Origin: Albibacillus kandeliae
Lineage (GTDB): Bacteria; Pseudomonadota; Alphaproteobacteria; Rhodobacterales; Rhodobacteraceae
DNA: 64,000 nt
NCBI RefSeq assembly: GCF_003116585.1
Contig: NZ_QEHM01000008.1
Coordinates: 124,001 to 188,000 of the forward strand
Direction: 5' to 3'
A program made the translations under genes and the position numbers. Below the pieces are notes generated by a model. That model had not been told where the DNA came from, did not search any database, and saw only the letters and a program-made list of their open reading frames with translations. Below, piece by piece: positions 54,816 to 64,000 of the stretch (position 1 is the stretch's first letter; each line of letters starts with the position of its first letter).

Positions 54816-56294
54816 ATGACCAAATTTACCGATCTGAACCTGAGCCCCAAGGTGTTGAAGGCCATTGAAGAGGCCGGATACGAAACGCCCACCCCGATTC
54901 AGGCTGGCGCCATCCCGCCTGCCCTCGAAGGACAGGACGTTCTGGGCATCGCGCAGACGGGCACGGGCAAGACGGCCAGTTTCACCCTGCCGATGATTAC
55001 CCTGCTGGCGCGCGGACGCGCGCGGGCACGGATGCCGCGCAGCCTCGTGCTGTGCCCGACCCGCGAACTCGCTGCGCAGGTGGCCGAGAACTTCGACACC
55101 TACGCCAAGCACGTGAAGCTGACCAAGGCCCTGCTGATCGGCGGCGTCTCGTTCAATGAGCAGGACAAGCTGATCGACAAGGGCGTCGACGTGCTGATCG
55201 CCACCCCGGGCCGCCTGCTCGACCATTTCGAGCGCGGCAAGCTGATCCTGTCGGACGTCAAGATCATGGTGGTGGACGAAGCCGACCGCATGCTCGACAT
55301 GGGCTTCATCCCCGACATCGAGCGCATCTTCGGCCTCACACCCTTTACCCGCCAGACCCTGTTCTTCTCGGCCACCATGGCGCCCGAGATCGAGCGGATC
55401 ACCAACACCTTCCTCTCCGCCCCCGCGCGGATCGAGGTTGCCCGGCAGGCCACGACCTCCGAGAACATCACGCAAGGCGTGGTCATGTTCAAAGGGTCGC
55501 GCAAGGACCGCGAGGCGACCGAGAAGCGCGCCGTGCTGCGCGGGCTGATCGACGCCGAAGGCGACAAGTGCAAGAACGCGATCATCTTCTGCAACCGCAA
55601 GACGGACGTGGATATCGTCGCGAAATCGCTCAAGAAATACGGCTATGACGCGGCGCCGATCCACGGCGATCTGGACCAGTCGCACCGTACCCGCACGCTG
55701 GACCAGTTCCGCAGCGGCGATCTGCGGTTCCTCGTGGCCTCTGACGTGGCCGCGCGCGGACTCGACGTGCCCTCGGTCAGCCATGTGTTCAACTTCGACG
55801 TTCCCTCGCACGCCGAAGACTACGTGCACCGTATCGGCCGGACCGGCCGCGCCGGGCGCGAAGGCAGCGCGATGATGATCTGCGTGCCGCGCGACGAGAA
55901 GAACCTCGCCGACATCGAGCGGCTGGTGCAGAAGGAAATCCCGCGCATCGACAACCCGGTGGCGAGCGCCGCTCCGGTCGAGGACGAGGCCGACGGAGAG
56001 ACCCGCGAGACTCGCAAGTCGTCGGGCCGCAGCCGCTCCTCCTCGCGGAAATCCGCACCGCGCGGCGAGACGGAAGCCACCGCCGCCGCCCCCGAGGCAC
56101 CGGCACCCGAGAAGAGCTCGGGCAACCGCGAGCGTGGAGAGCGCGGCGATCGTGAGCGTGGGGAGCGCGGCGAACGCAACCGTGGCCGTGGCGAGCGTGG
56201 TGACCGCGATCGCGACAACAACAAGGTGGTCGGCATGGGCGATCACATGCCGAGCTTCATCGCTCTGAGTTTCGAGGAACGCCGCGCCAGCTGA
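54816..56294 (+). CDS. DEAD-box RNA helicase (RhlE-like)
   Basis: 492 residues. Motifs: Q motif near 20-25, I AQTGTGKT, Ia PTREL, II VVDEADRML, III FSATM, VI HRIGRTGRAGR. The C-terminal ~110 residues are low complexity, acidic then Arg/Gly/Glu repeats (RGERGDRERGERGERNRG), likely RNA binding and disordered. It unwinds RNA in ribosome assembly or cold response. A 230-base leader precedes it, possibly a long 5' UTR as in cold-induced helicases. Confidence 0.93.
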   Translation: MTKFTDLNLSPKVLKAIEEAGYETPTPIQAGAIPPALEGQDVLGIAQTGTGKTASFTLPMITLLARGRARARMPRSLVLCPTRELAAQVAENFDTYAKHVKLTKALLIGGVSFNEQDKLIDKGVDVLIATPGRLLDHFERGKLILSDVKIMVVDEADRMLDMGFIPDIERIFGLTPFTRQTLFFSATMAPEIERITNTFLSAPARIEVARQATTSENITQGVVMFKGSRKDREATEKRAVLRGLIDAEGDKCKNAIIFCNRKTDVDIVAKSLKKYGYDAAPIHGDLDQSHRTRTLDQFRSGDLRFLVASDVAARGLDVPSVSHVFNFDVPSHAEDYVHRIGRTGRAGREGSAMMICVPRDEKNLADIERLVQKEIPRIDNPVASAAPVEDEADGETRETRKSSGRSRSSSRKSAPRGETEATAAAPEAPAPEKSSGNRERGERGDRERGERGERNRGRGERGDRDRDNNKVVGMGDHMPSFIALSFEERRAS

Positions 56295-56316
56295 TCCTGG
56301 CCGCGATCCACAGAAA

Positions 56317-56338
56317 AACGGGCCCCTCGGGGCCCGTT
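56317..56338. terminator. Bidirectional terminator between helicase and OsmC genes
   Basis: AACGGGCCCC / GGGGCCCGTT, ten-base-pair stem, with A-run before and T-rich stretch after, so it serves both convergent genes. Confidence 0.8.
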
Positions 56339-56349
56339 TCTCGTTTTGG

Positions 56350-56775
56350 TTACACCACCTTGGCGTCCATCGTGATCTCGGCGTTCAACAGCTTCGAGAT
56401 CGGGCAGTTCGCCTTGGCAAACTCGGCAGCCTTCAATACGTCCGCCTCGTCCGCCCCGGGGACCGAGACCTTCACGTCGAGGTGCACGGCGGTCACGGCG
56501 AATCCGCCGTCCTTCTGCTCCAGCGACACGGTGGCCTTGGTTTCGATGCTATCGGCTGTCATCCCGCCCTCGCCCAGAACGACGCTGAAGGCCATCGAGA
56601 AACAGCTCGCATGGGCGGCCCCGATCAGTTCCTCGGGGTTGGTGCCCTTGCCGCCCTCGAACCGGGTGTTGAACCCGTAAGGCTGGTCACTGAGGACGCC
56701 GCTCTCGGTCGAGACGGTGCCCTTGCCATCCTTGAGCCCGCCCGACCACTTGGCCGATCCGCTTTTCCTGATCAT
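56350..56775 (-). CDS. OsmC-family peroxiredoxin-like protein
   Basis: 141 residues from the ATG at 56775. The two redox Cys are in AHASCFSMAF (near 60) and ANCPISKLL (near 125), as in OsmC/Ohr. GTNPEELIGAAHA before the first is typical of OsmC. It reduces organic hydroperoxides. A single gene, convergent with the helicase. Confidence 0.92.
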   Translation of the reverse strand: MIRKSGSAKWSGGLKDGKGTVSTESGVLSDQPYGFNTRFEGGKGTNPEELIGAAHASCFSMAFSVVLGEGGMTADSIETKATVSLEQKDGGFAVTAVHLDVKVSVPGADEADVLKAAEFAKANCPISKLLNAEITMDAKVV

Positions 56776-56868
56776 GTCCTTACTCCTCTCCTGTGCCGGT
56801 TCTCCGGCATGGATCGAGTCAACACATGAAGCGGGCAATGGTTGCCAGTGAAATCTTTGCGACAGTGA

Positions 56869-58536
56869 TCAGCCCAGGCGGCTGATCACCACCGTCACTT
56901 CGGGTTTCTTGCCGATCTCGTTCTGGGTGGTCTGGCGCACGATGCGTCGCAGGCCCTCTTCCAGCGCGTCGTCGTCGGTAAGGGTCTTGTCGCCCGCCCG
57001 GCCCATGAACTGGCTCAGGTCCTCTTCCAGAATCTCCGCCAGTGGCGTGCGCGAGCTGCCGGTCTCGGCAAGGCCCATGATCTCGCACCAGGGTTCGCCC
57101 AGCGGTTCGTCGTCCTCGTCGAGGATGACCGAGACCATCACGTGCCCGTTCAGCGCCATGCGGATACGGTCGCGCACCACGCCGTCCAGCGCGCCGATCT
57201 GCACCGAGCCGTCCAGATAGGTGCGGCCCGTTTCGATATAGGCAGCCACTGTCGGGGCGTTGCCGGTCAGATCCATCATCATGCCGTTGACCACGACAGC
57301 CGATTGCAGGCCACCGGCTTCGGCCACGCGGGCGTGCTCGCGCAGGTGGCGGTGCTCGCCGTGCATCGGGATCAGCATCTGCGGTTTGACGATGGCATGC
57401 ATGCGCTCGAGGTCGGGCCGGTTGGCGTGGCCAGATACGTGGTAGAGCCCGGTGCTGTCATCGACCACGTCGACGCCCTTTTCGGAGAAGGCGTTGATGA
57501 TCCGGATCACCCCCTTCTCGTTGCCGGGGATCGTCTTGGACGAGAACAGGAACAGGTCGCCTTCCTGCAATTCCAGCCCGTTGTACTTACCGCGGGCCAG
57601 CTGGGCGCTGGCGGCACGCCGCTCGCCCTGGCTGCCGGTGACGATCAGCATCAGGTTCTGGCGCGGCATGTCCTGCGCGTCCTCGGCGCTGATCACCGTG
57701 GGGAAGTCAACAAGCACGCCGGTCTCGACCGCCGCCTCGATCATCCGCCGCATGGCGCGCCCCAGCAGGACGATGGACCGGCCGGCGCGATGCCCTGCCT
57801 CGGCCAGAGTCTTCACGCGGGCCACGTTGCTGGCAAAGGTCGTCGCCACCACCATGCCGGTGGCCGCCCCGACCAGTGCCTCGATGTTCGGGCCCACTTC
57901 GAGCTCGGAACGGCCCGGATTCGGCGAGAAGACGTTGGTGCTGTCGCAGATCAGCGCCCGGACACCGCCCTTGCTGACCTCGGCCCAAAGCTCGGGGTCA
58001 AAGGCCTCGCCCACCAGCGGGGTCGGGTCGAGCTTGAAGTCGCCGGAGTGGATCACCCGGCCCGCCGGCGTGTCGATGACCAGCGCCGCGCTCTCGGGGA
58101 TCGAGTGGGAGATCGGCAGGAAGCCGACCTTGAAGGGACCGACCGTCACCTGTTCGGGCCAGGGGGAGGCCGTGGTGACGGTATCGTCGGGATAGCCGTA
58201 CTCGGCCATCTTGCGCCGCGCGATATTGGCGGTGAAGGCGCGCGCGAAGATCGGCGCGCCAAGCGCTTCGTAGCTGTGGGCGACGGCGCCGACGTGGTCC
58301 TCGTGGGCATGGGTGATGAACACCGCTTCCAGACGGTCGGCGTTCTCCTCCAGCCATGTGGTGTCGGGCAGGATCAGATCGACCCCGGGCGTGCCGTCCA
58401 TGTCCGGGAAGGCGACGCCGATGTCGACGAGGATCAGTCGTTCCTCGCCGGGCGCACCATAGCCGTAGACATAGGCGTTCATGCCGATTTCGCCCGCCCC
58501 GCCAAGGGGCAGGTAGATCAATCTCTCGCTGCTCAT
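56869..58536 (-). CDS. rnj: Ribonuclease J
   Basis: 555 residues. The metallo-beta-lactamase motif HAHEDHVGA near 75 binds zinc; the beta-CASP part and the late HGEHRHL motif near 395 follow. It acts as 5'-3' exonuclease and endonuclease on RNA. It is the last gene of a nuo-birA-coaX-rnj order, four bases after coaX. Confidence 0.95.
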   Translation of the reverse strand: MSSERLIYLPLGGAGEIGMNAYVYGYGAPGEERLILVDIGVAFPDMDGTPGVDLILPDTTWLEENADRLEAVFITHAHEDHVGAVAHSYEALGAPIFARAFTANIARRKMAEYGYPDDTVTTASPWPEQVTVGPFKVGFLPISHSIPESAALVIDTPAGRVIHSGDFKLDPTPLVGEAFDPELWAEVSKGGVRALICDSTNVFSPNPGRSELEVGPNIEALVGAATGMVVATTFASNVARVKTLAEAGHRAGRSIVLLGRAMRRMIEAAVETGVLVDFPTVISAEDAQDMPRQNLMLIVTGSQGERRAASAQLARGKYNGLELQEGDLFLFSSKTIPGNEKGVIRIINAFSEKGVDVVDDSTGLYHVSGHANRPDLERMHAIVKPQMLIPMHGEHRHLREHARVAEAGGLQSAVVVNGMMMDLTGNAPTVAAYIETGRTYLDGSVQIGALDGVVRDRIRMALNGHVMVSVILDEDDEPLGEPWCEIMGLAETGSSRTPLAEILEEDLSQFMGRAGDKTLTDDDALEEGLRRIVRQTTQNEIGKKPEVTVVISRLG

Positions 58537-58540
58537 AAGA

Positions 58541-59314
58541 TCAGGCGTTTTCCTTGTTGTACTCGTGAATCACGGTCAGGCCGTGCATGGTCAGGTCTTC
58601 TTCGAACAGGTCGAACAGGTCTTCACTCTGCTGGAACAGAGGGGCCAGACCGCCGGTGGCGATGACCTTCATGTCCCGGTCGCGCTCGGCCTTGATGCGC
58701 GTACAGATTTCGCGCACCAGACCGATGTAGCCCCAGAACACACCAGACTGCATACATGCAACCGTATTCGTACCCACGACGCGCTGAGGCTTGGCGATAT
58801 CGACGTGCGGAAGGGCCGCCGCCGCCATATGAAGCGCCTCGAGGCTGAGATTCACGCCGGGAGCGATGACACCGCCGACATAGGCGCCATCCGCCGCGAC
58901 CACGTCAAAGGTGGTTGCGGTGCCAAAATCGACGACGATCAGGTTGCCACCGTGACGGTCAAAGGCCCCGGCGGTGTTGACCAGACGGTCGGGCCCGACC
59001 TGCGTGCCCGCATCGACCCGCGGTTCGTGGGGCAGAAGGCATTCCGGCTTGCCCACCACCAGCGGACGGCAGTTGAAGAACCTGTCGGCAAAGACACGCA
59101 GGTTGAACACCACGCGCGGCACCGTGGAGGAGATGATCACATCGGTAATGTCGGGCTCGATCCCGTAGTGCTTCACCAGCGTCGAGAACCAGGTGAAATA
59201 GGCGTCTGCCGTCCGCGCATGGTGGGTCGAGGTGCGCAGGGTGCACAGGAACTCGGAGCCGTTCCAGATGGAGAACACGGTATTGGTATTGCCGCAGTCG
59301 ATCGCGAGAAGCAT
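58541..59314 (-). CDS. coaX: Type III pantothenate kinase
   Basis: 257 residues. The ATP site is AIDCGNTNTVFSIW near the N-terminus, then RPDRLVNTAGAFDRHGG and VVDFGTATTFDVV. It phosphorylates pantothenate in CoA synthesis and needs a monovalent cation. Fifteen bases separate it from birA. Confidence 0.95.
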   Translation of the reverse strand: MLLAIDCGNTNTVFSIWNGSEFLCTLRTSTHHARTADAYFTWFSTLVKHYGIEPDITDVIISSTVPRVVFNLRVFADRFFNCRPLVVGKPECLLPHEPRVDAGTQVGPDRLVNTAGAFDRHGGNLIVVDFGTATTFDVVAADGAYVGGVIAPGVNLSLEALHMAAAALPHVDIAKPQRVVGTNTVACMQSGVFWGYIGLVREICTRIKAERDRDMKVIATGGLAPLFQQSEDLFDLFEEDLTMHGLTVIHEYNKENA

Positions 59315-59329
59315 GCGCGCGTGATCCCT

Positions 59330-60085
59330 TCAGAAATAGATCTCTGCCGCGGGCAGGCGAACGCGGCCTTCCGCCGTCTGTAGGACAAGATTGCCCTCGG
59401 CGTCCACCGTCTCGAAGATGCCCGTGGTTTCGGAGCGGGTGAGGCGCGCGGTGATCCGCTCGCCCAGTTTCGCCGCCCGCGCCAGCCAGCCGGTGCGGAT
59501 CGGTTCGAAGCCGTAGGTGGTGAACTGCGTCTCGTAGCGCGCATAGGCGGCGGCGAGATGAGTCAGGAAGGTCTCGGGGTCGACCGATGAGCCGGTCTCC
59601 GACAGCAGCGAGACCGGGCGCACCGCTCCGGGCTCCACCGCGCCGCCGTCGGGAGCGGCGGCAAGGTTCACGCCGATGCCGATGGCAAGATAGCTGATGC
59701 CGCCCCCGCTCCCGGCGCTTTCCAGCAGGATGCCTGCCAGCTTGCCGCCGTTCAGCAGAACGTCATTGGGCCACTTCAGCGCAAAGGCCTCGGGCCTTGC
59801 GGTCAGGTCCACGCAGGCGTCGAACAGGGCCAGCGCGGCCACGAAGCTGCGCAAGGCGGCGCGCTCGGGGCCCTCCTGCGGTTTCAGGACGAGGGTGGCG
59901 GCCAGGTTGCCCTTGGGGTTGACCCATGCCCTGCCCCGGCGCCCGCGCGCGGCGGTCTGTTCATGGGCCAGGATCCAGACCGGCCCGGCCAGAGAGGGCG
60001 CGATCCGCGCGGCCTCGTTCAGGGTCGAGTCCACGCTCTCGAGAACATGCAGTCCATAGCCTCGGGGCCAGTCGGTCATGTTCAT
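59330..60085 (-). CDS. birA: Biotin--[acetyl-CoA-carboxylase] ligase
   Basis: 251 residues. Biotin ligase motif AARGRRGRAWVNPKGNL near 45 and KWPNDVLLNGGKLAGIL near 105 are present. No N-terminal winged helix, so it is a ligase only, not a repressor. A second Met (60079) is an alternative start. It follows nuoN by 58 bases. Confidence 0.95.
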   Translation of the reverse strand: MNMTDWPRGYGLHVLESVDSTLNEAARIAPSLAGPVWILAHEQTAARGRRGRAWVNPKGNLAATLVLKPQEGPERAALRSFVAALALFDACVDLTARPEAFALKWPNDVLLNGGKLAGILLESAGSGGGISYLAIGIGVNLAAAPDGGAVEPGAVRPVSLLSETGSSVDPETFLTHLAAAYARYETQFTTYGFEPIRTGWLARAAKLGERITARLTRSETTGIFETVDAEGNLVLQTAEGRVRLPAAEIYF

Positions 60086-60143
60086 CTTCTTTCGAAAGAG
60101 ACGTCCGCCGGAGGCATTACGCCCCCGGCCGGAACAACGAACC

Positions 60144-61583
60144 TCAGTGCAGGAGCGTCGCGGCCGCCGAGGCTGCCGCCCCTTCCACGCCGAACATGTT
60201 GATGACGCCGAAGAGCATCACCGCGGCCGAGGCCATCAGCATCACCCAGAGCACGGGCGAGGCATTGGTCTGCAGCTCCGAGCCTTCTTCGCCGAAGTAC
60301 ATGTAGTAGACGATCCGCAGGTAGTAGAAGGCCGAGATCACCGAGGCAATCACGCCCAGCACGGCCAGCCATGTCAGCCCGGCCGACACCGCTGCGTTCA
60401 GCACGTAGAACTTGGCGAAGAAGCCCAGCATCGGCGGCACGCCCGCGAGGCTGAACATCAGGACCAGCACCGCCAGCGCCCGTGCGGGCTCCTTGCGGGC
60501 ATAGAGATTCAGTGCGTTGATGTCGGTCACCGGCGCGCCGTCGCGCTCCATCGAGAGGATGAAGGCGAAGGTGCCGACGTTCATCGTGACGTAGATGGCG
60601 AGGTAGACCAGCATCGCCTGCACGCCGAACTCGGTCCCGGCGGCGAGACCCATCAGGGCAAAGCCCATGTGGGTGATCGACGAGTAGGCCATCAGTCGCT
60701 TGATGTCGCGCTGGCCGATCGCGGCGACCGCGCCGAGGAACATCGAGGCGACCGCCAGCAGCGCAATGACCTGGCTCCAGTCCGCGACGTCGGCGCCGAA
60801 GGCGTCGAACAGCAGGCGGGCGAAGAGGCCCATCGCGGCCATCTTGGGCGCGGTGGCAAAAAAGGCGGTGACCGGGGTCGGCGAGCCTTCGTAGACGTCG
60901 GGCGTCCACATGTGGAACGGCACGGCAGAGACTTTGAAGGCAAGTCCGGAGATCAGGAAGATCAGGCCGAACAGCATGCCAAGCGACACGCTGCCCTCGG
61001 TCGCCGTCTGGATGATACCCGAGAACAGCGTGGTGCCGGAGTAGCCGTAGGTCAGCGAGGCCCCGTAGAGCAGCAGGCCCGACGACAGCGCGCCCAGCAC
61101 GAAGTACTTCAGACCGGCCTCGGTCGACTTTACGCTGTCGCGGCGCAGCGAGGCGACCACGTAGAGCGAGAGCGACTGGAGTTCGAGACCCATGTAGAGC
61201 GACATCAGGTCACCGGCGGAGACCATGACCATCATCCCGATACAGGCGAGCACCACCAGCAGCGGGTATTCGAACCGCAGCAGGCCACGGCGCTGCATGT
61301 ACTCCTGGCTCATCACCAGGACGGCGGCGGCCGAGAGCAGGATGGTCACCTTGGCAAAGCGCGAGAAGGCATCGTCGATGAACATGCCGTTGAAGGCAGG
61401 GTGGCTGCCCTCGCCGTTCATCCCGATCCATGCCGCGACCGCAGTCATGACAAGCGCCGTCACCCAGACGAGGCCAGGGGCCAGCTTGTCCTTGCTGGAG
61501 TAGACCGCCCCGATCAGTGCCAGCATGGCAAAGACCGCCAGCACGATTTCCGGCATGATGATGTTAAGATCGGACTGGATCAC
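60144..61583 (-). CDS. nuoN: NADH-quinone oxidoreductase subunit N
   Basis: 479 residues from a GTG at 61583, chosen because GGAGGG lies upstream and [13 protein letters not shown] is the conserved opening; the ATG at 61649 overlaps the nuoM end. About 14 membrane helices, with the antiporter-like segment [17 protein letters not shown] and [14 protein letters not shown] (helix 7-8 region). It pumps protons in complex I. Confidence 0.95.
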   Translation of the reverse strand: MIQSDLNIIMPEIVLAVFAMLALIGAVYSSKDKLAPGLVWVTALVMTAVAAWIGMNGEGSHPAFNGMFIDDAFSRFAKVTILLSAAAVLVMSQEYMQRRGLLRFEYPLLVVLACIGMMVMVSAGDLMSLYMGLELQSLSLYVVASLRRDSVKSTEAGLKYFVLGALSSGLLLYGASLTYGYSGTTLFSGIIQTATEGSVSLGMLFGLIFLISGLAFKVSAVPFHMWTPDVYEGSPTPVTAFFATAPKMAAMGLFARLLFDAFGADVADWSQVIALLAVASMFLGAVAAIGQRDIKRLMAYSSITHMGFALMGLAAGTEFGVQAMLVYLAIYVTMNVGTFAFILSMERDGAPVTDINALNLYARKEPARALAVLVLMFSLAGVPPMLGFFAKFYVLNAAVSAGLTWLAVLGVIASVISAFYYLRIVYYMYFGEEGSELQTNASPVLWVMLMASAAVMLFGVINMFGVEGAAASAAATLLH

Positions 61584-61596
61584 GTCCCGTCCCTCC

Positions 61597-63138
61597 TCAG
61601 TTCGATGCGTGCTGCGACGCGGCCTCGGCCGCCGCAACCGCGGTGTCATAGTGATCGACCAGCGCCGCGGTGGACGGGCCGATGATATCGGTGATCAGCG
61701 AGGGGTAGACGCCCAGCAGCAGTGTCATCACCACCAGCGGAGCGAAGATCGCGCGCTCGCGGGTGGTCATGTCGGTGATGGTCTTCAGGCTCTCCTTGAT
61801 CAGGTCGCCAAAGACGACCCGACGATAGAGGAACAGCGCGTAGGCTGCCGAGAAGATCACCCCGGTGGTGGCGACTGCGGCAACCCAGGTGTTGACCTGG
61901 AAGGTGCCCATCAGCGTCAGGAATTCACCGACGAAGCCCGAGGTGCCCGGCAGGCCGACGTTGGCCATGGTGAACAGCATGAAGACAAGCGCATAGGCCG
62001 GCATCCGGTTCACGAGGCCGCCGTAGGCCTCGATGTCACGGGTGTGCATCCGGTCGTAGATCACGCCGACCGCAAGGAAGAGCGCGGCAGAGATGAAGCC
62101 GTGGCTCAGCATCTGGAAGATGGCGCCGTCGATGCCCTGCTGGTTGGCCGCGAAGATGCCCATGGTGACAAAGCCCATGTGCGCGACCGACGAGTAGGCG
62201 ATCAGCTTCTTCATGTCTTCCTGCACCAGCGCGACGAGCGAGGTGTAGACGATGGCGATGGCAGACATCCAGAGGACCAGCGGGGTCAGAACGTCGCTGC
62301 CGACCGGGAACATCGGGAGCGAGAAGCGCAGGAAGCCGTAGCCGCCCATCTTCAGCAGGATCGCGGCCAGCACGACCGAACCGGCGGTCGGCGCCTGCAC
62401 GTGCGCGTCCGGCAGCCAGGTGTGCACCGGCCACATCGGCATCTTCACAGCGAAGGAGGCGAAGAAGGCGAGGAACAGCAGCGTCTGCATGCCGCCGAGG
62501 ATATGGACCCCGAACAGCGTGATCGTCTCGGACGCGAACTGGTGATCCATCAGTGCGACGATGTCGGTGGTGCCTGCGTCGGCGTACATCGCGATCATCG
62601 CCACCAGCATCAGCACCGAGCCGAGGAAGGTGTAGAGGAAGAACTTGAACGAGGCGTAGATGCGGTTGGCCCCGCCCCAGATCCCGATGATCAGGAACAT
62701 CGGGATCAGCCCGGCCTCGAAGAACAGGTAGAACAGCACCAGGTCCAGCGCCATGAACACGCCGAGCATCAGTGTTTCGAGCACGAGGAAGGCGATCATG
62801 TATTCCTTGACCCGCGACTCGACGTTCCAGCTGGCCAGGATGGTCAGCGGCATGACGAAGGTGGTCAGCAGCACGAAGAGCACCGAGATGCCGTCCACGC
62901 CCATCTTGTACTTGAGCCCCATCAGCCACTCGCCCTCTTCCACCAGCTGGAAGCCGGGGTTGGAGGGATCGAACTGCGTATAGATGCCGATCGAGATCAG
63001 GAAGGTGATCGTCGTCGCCAACAGCGCTACCCACTTGGCATTGCGCTGCGCCGCCTTGTCCTCACCCCGCAGGAAGATCGCGAGGATCACCGCCGCCAGG
63101 GCGGGGAGGAAGGTGACAATCGAAAGAAGGTTATCCAT
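61597..63138 (-). CDS. nuoM: NADH-quinone oxidoreductase subunit M
   Basis: 513 residues, about 14 membrane helices. Key Glu in [10 protein letters not shown] region and Lys in the [14 protein letters not shown] segment belong to the proton channel; [14 protein letters not shown] is the family marker. Its ATG shares one base with the stop of nuoL (TAATG). Confidence 0.95.
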   Translation of the reverse strand: MDNLLSIVTFLPALAAVILAIFLRGEDKAAQRNAKWVALLATTITFLISIGIYTQFDPSNPGFQLVEEGEWLMGLKYKMGVDGISVLFVLLTTFVMPLTILASWNVESRVKEYMIAFLVLETLMLGVFMALDLVLFYLFFEAGLIPMFLIIGIWGGANRIYASFKFFLYTFLGSVLMLVAMIAMYADAGTTDIVALMDHQFASETITLFGVHILGGMQTLLFLAFFASFAVKMPMWPVHTWLPDAHVQAPTAGSVVLAAILLKMGGYGFLRFSLPMFPVGSDVLTPLVLWMSAIAIVYTSLVALVQEDMKKLIAYSSVAHMGFVTMGIFAANQQGIDGAIFQMLSHGFISAALFLAVGVIYDRMHTRDIEAYGGLVNRMPAYALVFMLFTMANVGLPGTSGFVGEFLTLMGTFQVNTWVAAVATTGVIFSAAYALFLYRRVVFGDLIKESLKTITDMTTRERAIFAPLVVMTLLLGVYPSLITDIIGPSTAALVDHYDTAVAAAEAASQHASN

Positions 63139-64000
63139 TAGTTGCCGCCTCCGATCGACATCCAGGTGATGAGTGCGGCAATGCCAAGCACCATCCAGAA
63201 GGCATAGGTAAAGATGTATCCGGTCTGTGCCCGGCCCGCGAGGCGGGTGAAGAAGGGCACGATCCCCATGGCGACGCCGTTGAGAAAGCCGTCAATGACA
63301 TTGCCGTCACCGCGTTTCCAGAACAGCTTGCCGATCAGGAAGGTCGGCTTGACGAAGACTACGTCGTAGATCTCGTCGAAGTACCACTTGTTCAGCAGGA
63401 ACAGGTACAGCGGGCGCTGGCTCTCGGCCAGTCGCCGCGGCAGCGCCGGGTTCACGATGTAGAACAGGTAGGCGACGACGAAGCCAAGCGCCATGGCGAT
63501 GAAGGGAGAGACCTTGACCCAGGCCGGAGCGGCGTGGGCGTTGTCGAGCACGTGGTTGTCGGGGCCGAAGTAGAGAGCCCCCTCGCCCGGCTGACCGGCA
63601 AAGCCCGCGTGGTGTTCGCCCGCGCCTTCGCCATGTGCCGCGGCTTCCCCGTGGCCGGCGTCTGCCGTTGCCTCGCCGTGGGTCTCCTCGGTGGCCGCGG
63701 CGTGATCGCCGGTGGCCTCTTCGGTCGCTTCCTCGGCATGGCCGGACTCTTCGTGCACCCCGGCCTCGGCCACGGGAATGCCGTAGAACTTGCCGATCTG
63801 GTCGGCGTGGCCGAAGAAGTTCGAGTACCAGACCATCCCGGCCAGCACCGCGCCGATGGACAGAACGCCCAGCGGGATCAGCATGACCATCGGGCTTTCG
63901 TGCGCGTGGTCGTGCGTGTGCTTGTCACCGCGCGGGGTGCCGTAGAAGGTCAGGAAGATCAGGCGCCAGGAGTAGAACGAGGTGAAGGCCGCCGCGATGA
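63138..64000 (-). CDS. nuoL: NADH-quinone oxidoreductase subunit L (C-terminal part, 5' end outside window)
   Basis: The frame is open to base 64000; 286 C-terminal residues are visible. [16 protein letters not shown] begins the visible part, [16 protein letters not shown] is typical of the late region, and the C-terminal lateral helix and last membrane helix follow. Between two membrane helices is a ~57-residue loop of mostly Glu, Ala, Gly, Thr and His with eight His, and a second His-rich loop (KHTHDHAH) precedes it. Alphaproteobacterial NuoL is longer than that of E. coli, and this loop explains part of it. Confidence 0.95.
   Translation of the reverse strand, partial: IAAAFTSFYSWRLIFLTFYGTPRGDKHTHDHAHESPMVMLIPLGVLSIGAVLAGMVWYSNFFGHADQIGKFYGIPVAEAGVHEESGHAEEATEEATGDHAAATEETHGEATADAGHGEAAAHGEGAGEHHAGFAGQPGEGALYFGPDNHVLDNAHAAPAWVKVSPFIAMALGFVVAYLFYIVNPALPRRLAESQRPLYLFLLNKWYFDEIYDVVFVKPTFLIGKLFWKRGDGNVIDGFLNGVAMGIVPFFTRLAGRAQTGYIFTYAFWMVLGIAALITWMSIGGGN

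Noticed and set aside
60078-63141. Two plus-strand frames of over 500 codons
   Set aside because: Antisense to nuoN and nuoM; rich in His, Gln, Asp and Arg as expected from mirrored membrane-protein codons.

Overview
The window is GC-rich, gene-dense alphaproteobacterial DNA, almost certainly from a member of the Rhodobacteraceae (Roseobacter-type order Rhodobacterales). The clues are a nuoL-nuoM-nuoN block followed by birA, coaX and RNase J, a DUF3572 gene divergent from a PleD-like cyclase, a VPLPA-CTERM surface protein, a Hint-domain protein, a split H-NOX/HNOBA-GGDEF pair and a carnitine operon with a BKACE enzyme. Genus cannot be fixed from sequence alone. I found no rRNA, tRNA, CRISPR array, transposase, prophage or integration site; it looks like stable chromosome with one clearly accessory-looking block at the left end.

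Left end (1-8734, minus strand): a tight five-gene srf-type operon. From 5' to 3' it encodes a small membrane-anchored protein, a membrane-anchored trypsin-like protease, a membrane-anchored protein with a YfaP/DUF2135-like domain, SrfB (actin/Hsp70-fold ATPase family) and SrfC (GTPase-like P-loop protein, running off the window). The first three share one layout: membrane helix, coiled-coil-like stalk ending in Cys, Pro/acidic linker, then a different C-terminal domain. This is the best candidate in the window for a poorly described system.

8.8-20 kb: signalling and small metabolism. A heme-less-looking H-NOX protein is translationally coupled to an HNOBA-GGDEF cyclase. Then follow a GNAT acetyltransferase, an unknown membrane-anchored protein, an MttB-family methyltransferase without pyrrolysine, a HAD phosphatase, DUF3572, a PleD-like cyclase with an inactivated first receiver, and an EF-hand / ECF sigma / putative anti-sigma / CpxP-like set. 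DUF983 and NUDIX genes close the region.

20-33 kb: an EamA transporter, a fatty-acid desaturase divergent from an XRE regulator (with palindromes between them), a DUF808 membrane protein, gap with two operator-like palindromes and a terminator, a 47-residue membrane peptide, then a four-gene ATGA-coupled carnitine-to-betaine operon with a divergent GlxA-type regulator, an aldo/keto reductase, an MFS transporter and the VPLPA-CTERM protein.

33-50 kb: housekeeping. metG, a PqiA-like gene, radA, cvpA, a winged-helix/alpha-beta hydrolase fusion, purF, a PulC/PilP-like small protein, an SDR, surE-pcm-nlpD-like, tatABC coupled to a DUF815 ATPase, a WYL regulator, a ferric-type ABC ATPase and a catalytically degenerate SDR.

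50-64 kb: a Hint-domain protein, an NTF2-like protein, prfC, a GT2-type glycosyltransferase, a DEAD-box helicase, OsmC, RNase J, coaX, birA, nuoN, nuoM and the 3' part of nuoL. Short palindromic repeats sit between convergent genes at 20.1, 30.1 and 44.8 kb. No gene-free stretch exceeds 300 bases.
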